64,000 bases of DNA from Paraburkholderia mimosarum LMG 23256 = NBRC 106338 (GTDB taxonomy: Bacteria; Pseudomonadota; Gammaproteobacteria; Burkholderiales; Burkholderiaceae). The stretch's first letter is position 1, and every line of letters starts with the position of its first letter. The position numbers and the translations under genes were made by a program. Location of the stretch: NCBI RefSeq assembly GCF_000739815.1, contig NZ_BBJJ01000005.1:186001-250000 (forward strand), given 5' to 3'. The notes beneath the pieces were generated by a model. That model had not been told where the DNA came from, ran no database searches, and saw only the letters and a program-made list of their open reading frames with translations. Shown here piece after piece: positions 55,699-64,000 of this stretch.

Positions 55699-56221
55699 CG
55701 CGCTGGACGAACAAAGGCCGCCCGCATCCTTTCCGATGCAAGCGGCCTGGACCTGCGGATCATGCCTTGATGAAGCGGTACTTCAACGGCGTATTACCCT
55801 GCACTCCTCATTATTTCAATAGCGTTGTACTTCGACAAAAACCGGTTAGCCTTGCCAGATACGACTGCTACCGCCGGACTGCTTTTTGCAACGGGTACAT
55901 GGTATGGTCCAACTCTTCCGCAGGAGGGGAATCCCGGGATGGAGCCAACGACTCGCTCCATGAAAACCAGTGTAGACCTGGACGCGATGAACCAATTGCC
56001 CGAAACGAGCCCAATATGGCGCCGAGTTCACGCAATTGTCGACCGTCATGCAGCGCTCGACCGCCTTGCAGAGGAGGCGGCTTCCCTGGCGGTGCAAAAG
56101 CCAGCCGGTCGCATTTCACTTAGGCGTTGCGCCTCGAGGCAGTGCACACAGGCGTTGTCCCGATGGGTACTTTGGCTGAATCATGCAAAATACGCGGCAT
56201 CCAATGATGCGGAGACCGCCC
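55699..56221. other. 523-bp gap without a recognised gene
   Basis: Between TetR and the LysR gene. Frames across it have poor codon bias and no known motif. It is AT-richer at about 55770-55930 than the surroundings and must hold the LysR promoter. No dyad, RNA or terminator was convincing. Confidence 0.45.
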
Positions 56222-57187
56222 GTGGGCATCAATTTCGACTTGAACGACTTGCAAGCGTTTCGCGCGGTGGTCGAGCTGGGAAGCTTCCGAAAAGCCGCCG
56301 AGGCGGTCAGCATCTCCCAGCCTGCCTTGAGCCGCCGGATCGACAAGCTCGAGGAAGCGCTCGGCGTGCGTCTTTTCGATCGCACCACGCGCAGCGTCAC
56401 CCTCACCACCGTCGGCCGCGTGTTTGCCCCGAGCGCCGAACAACTGCTCGATGATCTCGACGTCGCGCTGCTCGGCATCCGCGACGTTTCATCGAGCCGC
56501 CTGGGTCACGTGACGATCGCGTGCGTGCCTTCGGTGGCGTACTACTTTCTGCCGAACGTCATCGCGAGCTATCATCGCCGCTTTCCGCGCATCAGGGTCA
56601 AGCTGCTGGATTCGAGCGCGAACGACGTGCTCGGCGCCGTCATCAGCGGCGAGGCTGATTTTGGCGTGAGCTTCATGGGCAGCCAGGAGCCCGAGATCGA
56701 GTTCAAGTTGCTGCTGGAGGAGCGGTTCGTTGCCGCCTGCCGCCGCGACCATCCGCTCGCGCGCAAGAGTCGCGTGACCTGGGGCGAGCTTTACGAGCAC
56801 GAGTACGTCTCGGTCGACAAGACTTCCGGCAATCGCCTGTTGCTCGACCAGGCGCTCTCGGCCGTGCCGCCGCGCGCGCCGAGCGTCTGTGAGACGCGGC
56901 ACGTCACGACCATGCTCGGATTGATCGAAGCGGGGCTCGGCGTTGCCGCGGTGCCGTCGATGGCCATGCCCGGCGAGGACCACCCTGTCCTGACGAGCGT
57001 GCCGCTCGTCGAACCGGTGGTCAAACGACGCGTGGGCATCGTGAGACGACGCGGGCGTCCACTCACGCCCGCTGCGGAGGAGTTTCACCGGGCCATCATC
57101 GAAACGAAGCGCGGCAGAGTCGCAGGCAGCGATGCGGGAGGCAACAGCGCCACGACAGGCAAGACACGAAGGAAGACCGCGTCGTGA
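56222..57187 (+). CDS. LysR-family transcriptional regulator
   Basis: Regulator of about 321 residues. The helix-turn-helix is FRAVVELGSFRKAAEAVSIS then QPALSRRIDKLEEALGV. The effector domain begins HVTIACVPSVAYYFLPNVI. The start is uncertain: GTG 56222 has GGAG seven bases upstream and opens directly on the conserved NFDLNDLQAF, while in-frame ATGs at 56183 and 56204 lack ribosome sites. Its stop overlaps the start of the DctA-type gene by GTGA, so regulator and carrier are translated together. The citrate/organic-acid genes on the opposite strand beyond it may also be targets. Confidence 0.9.
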   Translation: MGINFDLNDLQAFRAVVELGSFRKAAEAVSISQPALSRRIDKLEEALGVRLFDRTTRSVTLTTVGRVFAPSAEQLLDDLDVALLGIRDVSSSRLGHVTIACVPSVAYYFLPNVIASYHRRFPRIRVKLLDSSANDVLGAVISGEADFGVSFMGSQEPEIEFKLLLEERFVAACRRDHPLARKSRVTWGELYEHEYVSVDKTSGNRLLLDQALSAVPPRAPSVCETRHVTTMLGLIEAGLGVAAVPSMAMPGEDHPVLTSVPLVEPVVKRRVGIVRRRGRPLTPAAEEFHRAIIETKRGRVAGSDAGGNSATTGKTRRKTAS

Positions 57188-58503
57188 GTTTGACAAGACC
57201 GCTTCGTCTGCTCTATGTGCAGGTCCTGCTGGGCATGGCGCTCGGCATGACCGTCGGCCACTTCTGGCCATCGGCCGGCGCGCTGCTCAAGCCCCTCAGC
57301 GACGCGTTCGTCGGCCTCGTGCGGATGACGATCGCGCCAATCGTCTTCTGCACGATCGTCCTCGGCATCACCTCGCTTGCGAACGGGAAGGCCATCGGCC
57401 GCACGATCATCCGGGCGCTGGCGCTCTTCTATGTCCTGACGGCCGTCGCGCTCGCGATCGGCCTCGTCACCGCGCTCGTGATGCGACCCGGCGCCGGCCT
57501 GCACGTCGACGTGCGTCATCTCGATTCGAGCATTCTCGCGCCCTATGCGAAGCCCGCGCAGGGAACCGGGCTCGTGGCGCTCGCGCTGAGCGCGATCCCG
57601 GACACGATACTCGGCGCCTTCGAGAAGGGCGACGTGCTGCCGGTGCTGCTGCTCGCGATTCTCGCAGGCTTCGCGCTCAATTCGCATCAGCAGGCCGGCC
57701 GGCTCTTACTGGAGGTGATCGACGGCGTAGCACAGGTGCTCTTTCGCATCCTTGCGATGATCATGCGGCTCGCCCCGCTCGGGGCGTTCGGTGCGATGGC
57801 TTTCACGGTGGGCCGCTTCGGCATTCGCTCGGTCGGCTCGCTCGGCATGCTGATGGTGTCTTTCTATGTGGCATGCCTCGTGTTCGTCGCACTCGTGCTC
57901 GGCTCGCTCGCGCGGTTGCACGGTTTCGCGCTTTGGCGACTCTTGCGCTACCTGCGCGAGGAACTGCTGATCGTCCTCGCGACTTCGTCGACGGAGCCGG
58001 TCCTGCCGCGCCTGCTCGTGAAGCTCGAAGCGCTCGGTTGTGACAAGGGCGTCGTGGGGCTCGTGCTGCCCGCGGGCTATTCGTTCAATCTGGACGGCAC
58101 CGCGATCTACCTGACGCTCGCCGCCCTGTTCATCGCGCAGGCGTGCGATGTGCCGCTCTCCGCGCCGCAAATCGCAACGATGCTCGCCGTCATGTTGCTC
58201 ACTTCGAAGGGCGCGGCCGGCGTGTCCGGCAGCGGACTCGTCGCGCTCGTCGCGACGCTCACGGTGATTCCCGATCTGCCGGTGGCCGGCGTCGCGCTTC
58301 TGGTCGGCATCGACCGCTTCATGTCCGAGGCGCGCGCCTTGACGAGCGTGATCAGCAACGCCTGTGCGGCGATCATCGTGTCGTTGTGGGAAGGCGCCTG
58401 CGATCGAGCGCGTCTCGCTCGCGCGCTCGGCGCGGCCGGGCCGCGCTGCCGGGGCGGTGCCGATGACGCCGCCGATGACGCCGCGACAGACACCCGGGCG
58501 TGA
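57184..58503 (+). CDS. DctA-type dicarboxylate/cation symporter (DAACS family)
   Basis: Inner-membrane carrier, 439 residues, that moves C4-dicarboxylates with protons or sodium. LYVQVLLGMALGMTVGHFWP, FVGLVRMTIAPIVFCTIVLG, LATSSTEPVLPRLLVKLEALG (the SSxT hairpin), PAGYSFNLDGTAIYLTLAALF and TSKGAAGVSGSGLVAL are the DctA signatures. GTG start inside the LysR stop. The C-terminus carries an extra aspartate/alanine-rich tail (GGADDAADDAATD). A second DctA in the genome is likely, as this one is tied to a LysR rather than DctBD system. Confidence 0.93.
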   Translation: MSLTRPLRLLYVQVLLGMALGMTVGHFWPSAGALLKPLSDAFVGLVRMTIAPIVFCTIVLGITSLANGKAIGRTIIRALALFYVLTAVALAIGLVTALVMRPGAGLHVDVRHLDSSILAPYAKPAQGTGLVALALSAIPDTILGAFEKGDVLPVLLLAILAGFALNSHQQAGRLLLEVIDGVAQVLFRILAMIMRLAPLGAFGAMAFTVGRFGIRSVGSLGMLMVSFYVACLVFVALVLGSLARLHGFALWRLLRYLREELLIVLATSSTEPVLPRLLVKLEALGCDKGVVGLVLPAGYSFNLDGTAIYLTLAALFIAQACDVPLSAPQIATMLAVMLLTSKGAAGVSGSGLVALVATLTVIPDLPVAGVALLVGIDRFMSEARALTSVISNACAAIIVSLWEGACDRARLARALGAAGPRCRGGADDAADDAATDTRA

Positions 58504-58533
58504 CGGGAAGGCTGCCCTTCCCGGGGCTCTGTC

Positions 58534-59316
58534 TCAATGCGCCGAGACGGAATCGAGCCCGGTCGAATTCACTTCTGCCTGTACGCCGGGAGAGGCGAGA
58601 TAGTCGAGCAGCGCCTTCGCTTCCTTCGGATGCTGAGCGCCGACGGGGATGCCTGCGGCAAAGCGCGTGACCGACTGCAGAGACTCGGGAATCTTTCCGA
58701 CGAAGGTCGCGCCCTGGATTGGCAGCAACTCGCTCACCTGCTGGAAGCCGATTTCGTAGTCGCCGTTCGCCACCACCGATGCCACAGGAATCCGCGGAAT
58801 CATCTTCGCCTTCGGCCTGACCTGATCCTCGATGCCGAGCTTCCTGAATAACTCCCGCTCGATATAGACGCCGCTCGCGCTGTCCGAGTAGGCGACCGAC
58901 TTCGCATGCAGCAGCGTCAGCCTGAGCGCTTCTGGCGAGCCGATGTCGGGCTTCGCCGCGCCTTCGCGCACGACCATGCCGATGCGCGAATCGGCCAGTT
59001 CGACCCGCGATCCGGCGATGACCTTGCCTTGCTTGATCAGATCGTCGAGCGCGTAGCCGACCATGATGACGGCGTCCGCGGGCTCGCCACGCTCGAGCCT
59101 GTTCGGGATCGCTTCGGGCGATTTGCCCATTGACGGTCCGTATGCGGTGTCGAGCGTGTTGCCCGTCTGGGACGCGAACCTGGGACCGAGCACCTTGTAT
59201 GCGGCGGTAAAGCCGCCCGAACTCATGACGTGCAGGTCGGCGGCCTGCACGTTCGCCGCAGCGGCCGAGGTTGCGACGAGCGCTGCCGCGCAAAGTTTCC
59301 GAAGCAGGTTTCTCAT
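58534..59316 (-). CDS. ModA-like periplasmic substrate-binding protein
   Basis: Periplasmic binding protein, 260 residues, signal peptide ending near VQA-A (residue 25). The mature part (DLHVMSSGGFTAAYKVLGPR, GEPADAVIMVGYALDDLIKQ, ADSRIGMVVREGAAKPDI) has the molybdate-binding-like fold (SBP_bac_11). No ModB or ModC is adjacent. It lies 58 bases downstream of a CitA-like symporter on the same strand, so an accessory role in organic-acid capture or sensing is more likely than molybdate uptake. This is an inference from context. Confidence 0.82.
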   Translation of the reverse strand: MRNLLRKLCAAALVATSAAAANVQAADLHVMSSGGFTAAYKVLGPRFASQTGNTLDTAYGPSMGKSPEAIPNRLERGEPADAVIMVGYALDDLIKQGKVIAGSRVELADSRIGMVVREGAAKPDIGSPEALRLTLLHAKSVAYSDSASGVYIERELFRKLGIEDQVRPKAKMIPRIPVASVVANGDYEIGFQQVSELLPIQGATFVGKIPESLQSVTRFAAGIPVGAQHPKEAKALLDYLASPGVQAEVNSTGLDSVSAH

Positions 59317-59374
59317 GCTGAGGGTCGTTTGGGATAGTGATGATTGCGGGAACATGCGGGACCGCGCCTTGGCA

Positions 59375-60670
59375 TCAGTGCGCCGGAGTCAGCGTCACCG
59401 CGCGGCGGCGATAGAGTGCGAACGTCGCCAGCAGGCCGCACGCCGCGGCGAAGCTCATCCAGTAGCCGGGGGCGGCCTTGTCGCCGGTCATATGAATGAG
59501 CGCCGTCGAAATCGCGGGCGTGAAGCCTCCGAACACGGCCGTAGCGAGGCTGTAGGCGAGCGAGAAGCCTGCAACGCGCACCTGCACCGGCATGACTTCC
59601 GTGAGCGCGACGACCATCGCGCCGTTATAGATGCCGTACATGAACGAGAGCCAAAGGAGCACGAGCAGCATGTTGATGAAGCTCGGCGCGTGAGCGAGCA
59701 GCGACAGTGCCGGGTACGCGGTCGCCATGGCGAGCACCGTCATGGCGACGAGGAGCGGCCGGCGGCCGATCTTGTCGGAGAGCGCCCCGCCGATCGGCAG
59801 CCACACGAAGTTCGACACGCCGACACACAGCGTCACGAGCAGACTGTCGGCGGTGCTCAGATGCAGGACCGTCTTGCCGAAGGTCGGCGCGTAGACCGTG
59901 ATGAGATAGAAGCTCGTGGTGGTCATCGCGACGAGCATCATGCCCGCGATAACGACGGTCCAGTTCTGCCCCAGCGTGCCGAACACTTCCTTCATGGACG
60001 GACGATGCTGGCGCGCCTTGAACTCCTGCGTTTCCTCCAGATTTCGCCGCAGCATGAAGATGAACGGCACGATCATGCAGCCGACGAAGAACGGTACGCG
60101 CCAGCCCCACGCGGCGATGGCCGATGCGCTCATCCATTGATTGAGCGCGAAGCCGAGGCCCGCGGCAACGACGATCGCCACCTGCTGGCTCGCGGACTGC
60201 CAGCTCGTGAAGAAGCCCTTGCGGCCCGGCGTGGCCATCTCGGCGAGATACACCGAGACGCCGCCCAGTTCCGCGCCGGCAGAGAAGCCCTGCAGCAGCC
60301 GACCGAGCAACACGAGCGCGGGCGCCAGGAGTCCGATCGTGGCGTAACCCGGCACGAATGCGATCAGGATGGTGCCGCTCGCCATGATGGAGAGCGTGAC
60401 GATGAGGCCCTTGCGGCGGCCGACGTCGTCGATATAGGCGCCGAGCACGATCGCGCCCAGCGGCCGCATCAGAAAGCCGGCGCCGAATACCGCGAACGTC
60501 ATCATCAGCGAAGCGAATTCGCTTTGGGCGGGAAAGAAGACGTTGGCGATCTGCGTGGCGTAGAAGCCAAACAGAAAGAAGTCGAACTGCTCCAGAAAAT
60601 TCCCGGCCGTTACGCGGAAAACCGCAGCGGCCTTCGACTGTGCGGTCGAAAGGCTAGACGAGGGGTGCAT
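59375..60670 (-). CDS. MFS metabolite:proton symporter, CitA-like
   Basis: Twelve-helix carrier, 431 residues, of the metabolite:H+ symporter family, closest by eye to the citrate carrier Cit[78 protein letters not shown] and [20 protein letters not shown] are the matching blocks. Citrate or a similar tricarboxylate is the expected substrate. The ATG at 60670 follows GGAGACACCTCG; the longer frame upstream is not conserved. A dyad about 100 bases upstream is a candidate control site. Co-transcribed with the ModA-like gene. Confidence 0.93.
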   Translation of the reverse strand: MHPSSSLSTAQSKAAAVFRVTAGNFLEQFDFFLFGFYATQIANVFFPAQSEFASLMMTFAVFGAGFLMRPLGAIVLGAYIDDVGRRKGLIVTLSIMASGTILIAFVPGYATIGLLAPALVLLGRLLQGFSAGAELGGVSVYLAEMATPGRKGFFTSWQSASQQVAIVVAAGLGFALNQWMSASAIAAWGWRVPFFVGCMIVPFIFMLRRNLEETQEFKARQHRPSMKEVFGTLGQNWTVVIAGMMLVAMTTTSFYLITVYAPTFGKTVLHLSTADSLLVTLCVGVSNFVWLPIGGALSDKIGRRPLLVAMTVLAMATAYPALSLLAHAPSFINMLLVLLWLSFMYGIYNGAMVVALTEVMPVQVRVAGFSLAYSLATAVFGGFTPAISTALIHMTGDKAAPGYWMSFAAACGLLATFALYRRRAVTLTPAH

Positions 60671-60772
60671 CGAGGTGTCTCCAGAGATCCAGAAAATATG
60701 CCGTGGTCCGGTCGTTTTGGTTTTGGCAATCTTCGCCCGGAACCGGCACAACGATAAGTGCAATTTTCGGAA

Positions 60773-60799
60773 CGATTGATGTTGTCTGGTTATCAATCG
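60773..60799. promoter_or_regulatory. Inverted repeat upstream of the CitA-like gene
   Basis: CGATTGAT (60773-60780) and ATCAATCG (60792-60799) are exact complements separated by 11 bases, in the 345-bp divergent gap between the symporter and the phasin-like gene. A LysR-type or similar dimeric site is plausible. Apart from this dyad the gap shows no gene. Confidence 0.55.
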
Positions 60800-61015
60800 A
60801 TGCCTGCTGGTACGGCCGCAGCTTGCCGTGCCACGCTGTACTTGCCCGGTTTCCCGCAACGGCTTGCCCGGCCTGGATCACCCATGGGCCGGCCGAGCGG
60901 GCAAATCCGTTCGGCTCCCCCACCCCTGGGCGAACCCGGGAATATTGATTGCGGCACTGCACCAAGGCGCGCGACCGATGCGCGTCCCCAATTGAACCCC
61001 TCGAGCGGAGCCATG

Positions 61016-61516
61016 ATGACTGAACCCACGATCGCACTACCCGACGCAGGCCCAGGCAAAGGGTCTCAAGGCGCTTCGACGCCGGACACTGGAATAAACG
61101 ACTTCGCACGGCTGTGCGCCGACACCGCTGGCCGCATCGCAGAGCTCAACAGCCGTGCGCTCAGTACAACCCTGGATGAGTAGCGCGCAATCGCGCTGGA
61201 GGCAGCCAGCGAACGCTCGCCGTTCGACGCATGGCGTTTGAATGCAAGCTATGCGTTAGCGGGCACCGCGAAGGCTGCGGCCTACTGGCGGCACGTCAAC
61301 GAGATCCTGCTCGGCGCGGTCGTCGATGCCGTAACCGATACGGAGAGCCGCCTGAACCGCGACTTCATGGCATGGAGCGCAGCGTTCAAGGACAGTGCTT
61401 CCGGATTGGGTTCGACGATATTGACGGGCGATCCGACTCACGCCGTTCGCGGTGCTACGCAGGCGGTACGGATCGTGGGTGCCGACGAAAAGCCGCCCCC
61501 ATCCGGAACGCGTTGA
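61016..61516 (+). pseudogene. Phasin-like protein interrupted by an in-frame amber codon
   Basis: From ATG 61016 (GGAG just upstream) a frame reads MTEPTIALPDAGPGKG through FARLCADTAGRIAELNSRAL to LSTTLDE, then TAG at 61181-61183. The same frame continues without another stop for 110 codons as RAIALEAASERSPFDAWRL, YWRHVNEILLGAVVDAVTD and RLNRDFMAWSAAFKDSASG to a TGA at 61514. Restoring CAG (Gln) gives a helix-rich protein of about 166 residues with phasin-like character, and phaB is the next gene. So a single C-to-T change appears to have broken a probable PHA-granule protein. Stop readthrough or a sequencing error are alternatives. Confidence 0.65.
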
Positions 61517-61647
61517 TGCGCTGTGGAAGCGAACTCACGCGGCGACACCCGTCCGCCGGTCTGCGCAGCGGGTACAGCTGCCGCGTCGAAATCGCGGTCA
61601 GCACGCCGGTTGTTCGCGCGTAGTCAGCACCGCAACAAGCCGCCACG

Positions 61648-61685
61648 AAAAAACAAAGCGGGAGCCGGCTCGACGCCGCTCCCGC
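61648..61685 (-). terminator. Intrinsic terminator of phaB
   Basis: On the minus strand GCGGGAGC pairs with GCTCCCGC around a 12-base loop and is followed by CTTTGTTTTTT. It begins 67 bases after the phaB stop. On the plus strand it could also help end the phasin-like transcript. Confidence 0.85.
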
Positions 61686-61751
61686 CAGATCACTTCGTCG
61701 TGCTTCTAATCGGCGTGCGACTCGCGACCGACTCGCATGCCGCCGCGACGC

Positions 61752-62492
61752 TCAGCTCATATGCAGCCCGCCATTGAGCGAGAAGTCCGCACCGGTCGAG
61801 AAGCCCGATTCATCGGACGCCAGCCACGCCACGATGGAGGCGATCTCCCATGGCTCGCCGAGGCGCCGTACCGGAATGCTGTCCACGATCTTGGAAAGCA
61901 CTTCGGGCTTCACCGCCTTCACCATGTCCGTGCCGATATAGCCCGGCGAAACGGTATTGACGGTCACGCCCTTGGTCGCCACTTCCTGGGCGAGCGCCAT
62001 GGTGAAGCCGTGAATGCCGGCTTTGGCCGTGGAGTAGTTCGTCTGGCCGAACTGGCCCTTCTGCCCGTTCACCGACGAGATGTTGATCACGCGCCCAAAG
62101 CCCCGCTCGATCATGCCGTCGATCACCTGCTTGGTCACGTTGAAAAGGCTCGTGAGGTTGGTGTCGATCACGGCGATCCAGTCTTCATGCGTCATCTTGC
62201 GGAAGACGACATCGCGTGTAATGCCCGCGTTATTGACCAGAATGTCGATCTCGCCAACGTCCTTTTTCACCTTTTCGAACGCTTTGGCCGTGGAATCCCA
62301 GTCGGCCACGTTGCCTTCGGACGCGACGAACTCGTAGCCGAGCGCCTTCTGCTCGTCGAGCCAGCGCGTCTTGCGTTGCGAATTCGGGCCGCAGCCCGCG
62401 ACGACCGTGTAGCCGTCCTTATGCAGACGCTGACAGATGGCCGTACCGATGCCGCCCATGCCGCCGGTCACGTAGGCAATACGCTTTGCCAT
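61752..62492 (-). CDS. phaB: Acetoacetyl-CoA reductase PhaB
   Basis: NADPH-dependent reduction of acetoacetyl-CoA to (R)-3-hydroxybutyryl-CoA for polyhydroxybutyrate synthesis. The 246-residue SDR has the same length and residue numbers as Cupriavidus necator PhaB: TGGMGGIGTAIC, CGPNSQRK, LVNNAGITRDVVFRKM, ISSVNGQKGQFGQTNYSTAK (S140, Y153, K157) and GADFSLNGGLHMS. The ribosome site AAAAGGAGGATTT is near perfect. It lies apart from any phaC/phaA genes in this window, so it may be a second copy or a split locus. A phasin-like pseudogene is its convergent neighbour. Confidence 0.97.
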   Translation of the reverse strand: MAKRIAYVTGGMGGIGTAICQRLHKDGYTVVAGCGPNSQRKTRWLDEQKALGYEFVASEGNVADWDSTAKAFEKVKKDVGEIDILVNNAGITRDVVFRKMTHEDWIAVIDTNLTSLFNVTKQVIDGMIERGFGRVINISSVNGQKGQFGQTNYSTAKAGIHGFTMALAQEVATKGVTVNTVSPGYIGTDMVKAVKPEVLSKIVDSIPVRRLGEPWEIASIVAWLASDESGFSTGADFSLNGGLHMS

Positions 62493-62813
62493 AAATCCTC
62501 CTTTTGCTTTAGGGAGTAGGTGAGTGGGGAAGACTCTGGAGGATGGAGTCAGTTTGACGACCACCTACAAGCCGGGCGATGGGGATAAACCCGTAATGGG
62601 AAACGCCCGCTGTGCGGCTGCTGAACTCGTCCGGGAAACGATTCAGCCTAACAGCGGACTTATGGGGACACAAGGGAAGCAGGCTGTCAGGTGTGCGCGA
62701 TCACACAGATACCTGGCATAACTCAATAAATGAATGAGCAGGAAATGCGTTTTGCATAGTTGCGCAGGCAGCCCCGCGCCGCGCGGGCTACCTGCAGGCT
62801 CGTTGAAAGGGCA
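62493..62813. other. 321-bp gap upstream of phaB
   Basis: Holds the phaB promoter and the 3' end region of the small gene on its right. A short GC-rich stem (AGCCC...GGGCT type, about 62771-62791) follows that gene without a T-run. I see no other structure or coding sequence. Confidence 0.4.
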
Positions 62814-63074
62814 TCAAACGCCGGCAGCGAAATCAGCAAAACGCCCGCTGCCAAACGTCTCGGGCAGCCCCGTCACATCGTCCAGCCGCCCCATCGCTTC
62901 GAGCAGCGAGCGGCCCGCGGTCGTGAGCGACAGCCGGCGGTGGCCTTCCGTCCACTGCTCGAGCGCAACCAGCTGGCGCTCAAGCAGCGTGTCCAGTTCC
63001 TCGCGGTTCATGTCGATCTGCTCCGGCGAATGACGGACCAGCATTAGCGTGGCGAATTCATGCGGACTCAGCAA
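62814..63074 (-). CDS. Small winged-helix-like hypothetical protein, TTG start
   Basis: 86-residue protein beginning LSPHEFATLMLVRHSPEQID, then REELDTLLERQLVALEQ and HRRLSLTTAGRSLLEAMGRL. The order helix-helix-strand with LTTAGR recalls the wing of MarR-type regulators, so DNA binding is possible but not certain. I chose TTG at 63074 because GGGAG stands six bases upstream; another in-frame TTG at 63104 has no ribosome site. It lies 84 bases beyond the stop of the AI-2E-family gene on the same strand, so they may be co-transcribed. Confidence 0.65.
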   Translation of the reverse strand: MLSPHEFATLMLVRHSPEQIDMNREELDTLLERQLVALEQWTEGHRRLSLTTAGRSLLEAMGRLDDVTGLPETFGSGRFADFAAGV

Positions 63075-63158
63075 TGTCGTCTCCCAGTAACTCGAATGCC
63101 GCAACCAGGGGCACAGGGCCGCATATCTTCAGGGTTCAATGTGTCACTGCGATGACTG

Positions 63159-64000
63159 TCACAATTTCGCGCCGGCGCGGTAGGGATCCTGTATTGCCGG
63201 CGTTGTCTCCGTCTTCCCGGCCCGCGGCGCGTGCGTCGGCAGCAGCGCTGCGCCGCATTCCTCCACGAGGTTGCCGAGCGAGGTGGGAAAGAGCGTGCCG
63301 GGATCGTCGGCGATGCCGGCGCCGTCGTCGCGCAGCGTCGCACCGATGCCCACCACGATCGTCGAGTCGGGAGCGCGCTCGCGCAGCCGCCGCACGAGAT
63401 TGCGCAGGTAAGGCGCCGACTCGGGCGCGTCGAGCGAGACCACGCAAATGACCGGGGCACGTTCATCGATCACGGCCCCGCGTGTGGCGCGCACCTCGTC
63501 GTAGGTGGTCGCCGCGCAGGGAATATTGCGCCGCATGAGCAACTGGCCGACGATCGCCACCGCCACCTCGTCGAACGCGCCGCGTCCGGGCACGCAAAGC
63601 ACTTCCCCCGCAACCGGCGACAGCGTGAACTCGTCCGCGCGCGCAGCGGACTCCTCGCCGCTGCCCTCGGGCGCGGCGTGGCGCGAATCGTCCACGGATT
63701 CGAGATCCTCGACGATATCGAGCAGCGCCTGGTTGATGCGCGCGACCTGCTCGGCGGGCAGCACGCCGCGCAAGGCGTCGTTGCGCGCGAAGCGCAGTCC
63801 TTCGAACACCACCTGCTCGTAGTAGTCGATGAGCCGCATGCTCGTGAGCAGCCGGTCGGCCTGCAGCAACGCCTCGTGCGGATCGTCGGCGAGCAGGCGC
63901 TGGTAGCAGGTTTGCGCGGGCGTGAGCGCGGGCTGGTCGCCGAGCAGGATGGTGAGGAAGTGCAGACGGTCCACATAACGGCCGAGCGTGACGATGCACA
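63159..64000 (-). CDS. AI-2E family transporter-like protein, C-terminal part
   Basis: Open to the right edge; only the last 280 residues or so are visible. The visible part starts in the last membrane-proximal segment (CIVTLGRYVDRLHFLTILLG) followed by the hydrophilic domain seen in large AI-2E-family proteins: DQPALTPAQTCYQRLLADDP, YYEQVVFEGLRFARNDALRG, then a cobalamin-binding-like alpha/beta region (EVLCVPGRGAFDEVAVAIVG, VICVVSLDAPES). The N-terminal membrane helices lie beyond position 64000. The function of this long-form group is unclear; autoinducer-2 export is only a family label. Confidence 0.8.
   Translation of the reverse strand, partial: CIVTLGRYVDRLHFLTILLGDQPALTPAQTCYQRLLADDPHEALLQADRLLTSMRLIDYYEQVVFEGLRFARNDALRGVLPAEQVARINQALLDIVEDLESVDDSRHAAPEGSGEESAARADEFTLSPVAGEVLCVPGRGAFDEVAVAIVGQLLMRRNIPCAATTYDEVRATRGAVIDERAPVICVVSLDAPESAPYLRNLVRRLRERAPDSTIVVGIGATLRDDGAGIADDPGTLFPTSLGNLVEECGAALLPTHAPRAGKTETTPAIQDPYRAGAKL

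Noticed and set aside
55825..56221. Coding frame across the TetR-LysR gap
   Set aside because: No motif, poor codon bias, and the frame then runs out of phase through the LysR gene.

Overview
The window is about 64 kb of GC-rich DNA, almost certainly from a Burkholderiaceae chromosome or megaplasmid of the Paraburkholderia/Caballeronia/Burkholderia type. The evidence is strong third-position GC, a PhaB acetoacetyl-CoA reductase whose catalytic residues fall at the same numbers as in Cupriavidus PhaB, a Burkholderia-style short H-NS protein, a DUF4148-type lipoprotein, a CSS-motif EAL protein, and a gene load of sugar and acid uptake systems typical of a plant- or soil-associated member. No rRNA, tRNA, CRISPR, phage or insertion-sequence gene was seen.

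Layout. 1-5.4 kb: a LacI-controlled sugar locus (ABC ATPase, GH42 beta-galactosidase, and a sugar-binding protein cut by the window edge) with a perfect 16-bp palindromic operator between the divergent regulator and operon. 5.6-10.7 kb: a chemoreceptor with a C-terminal CheR/CheB-tether pentapeptide, then a three-gene module of an unusual response regulator, a hotdog thioesterase and a polytopic histidine kinase whose kinase core resembles the lipid-signal quorum-sensing kinases (CqsS/LqsS/PhcS). 11-24 kb: single genes, namely a CSS-EAL phosphodiesterase, a frameshifted GNAT, an OsmC peroxidase, a secreted lipase-like hydrolase, a cardiolipin synthase, an orphan radical SAM enzyme, MarR, a CLC chloride/proton antiporter, and a LysR/epimerase pair.

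24-45 kb is the metabolic core. A first IlvD/Edd sugar-acid dehydratase is divergent from a complete YtfQRT-YjfF-type sugar ABC transporter. A second sugar ABC system with a Tat-like binding-protein signal follows, then a FadR-type GntR regulator. Facing it is a seven-gene operon: L-arabonate dehydratase, alpha-ketoglutarate semialdehyde dehydrogenase, L-2-keto-3-deoxyarabonate dehydratase, L-arabinose 1-dehydrogenase, AraF, AraG and AraH, with a divergent LysR gene. Together these import L-arabinose and oxidise it to 2-oxoglutarate without phosphorylation. Only the arabinolactonase is absent from the window.

45-54 kb: a SAM methyltransferase, a bacterial NHEJ island (LigD, Ku and a translationally coupled MerR/TPR protein) next to an H-NS-like protein with a duplicated DNA-binding module and a histone-H1-like tail, then small genes. 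54-61 kb: an SDR/TetR divergent pair with an evident palindromic operator and a perfect 33-bp tandem repeat, then an organic-acid uptake locus (LysR, DctA-type carrier, ModA-like binding protein, CitA-like symporter). 61-64 kb: a phasin-like gene broken by one amber codon, phaB with a clear terminator, a small TTG-started gene, and the 3' part of a large AI-2E-family membrane protein.
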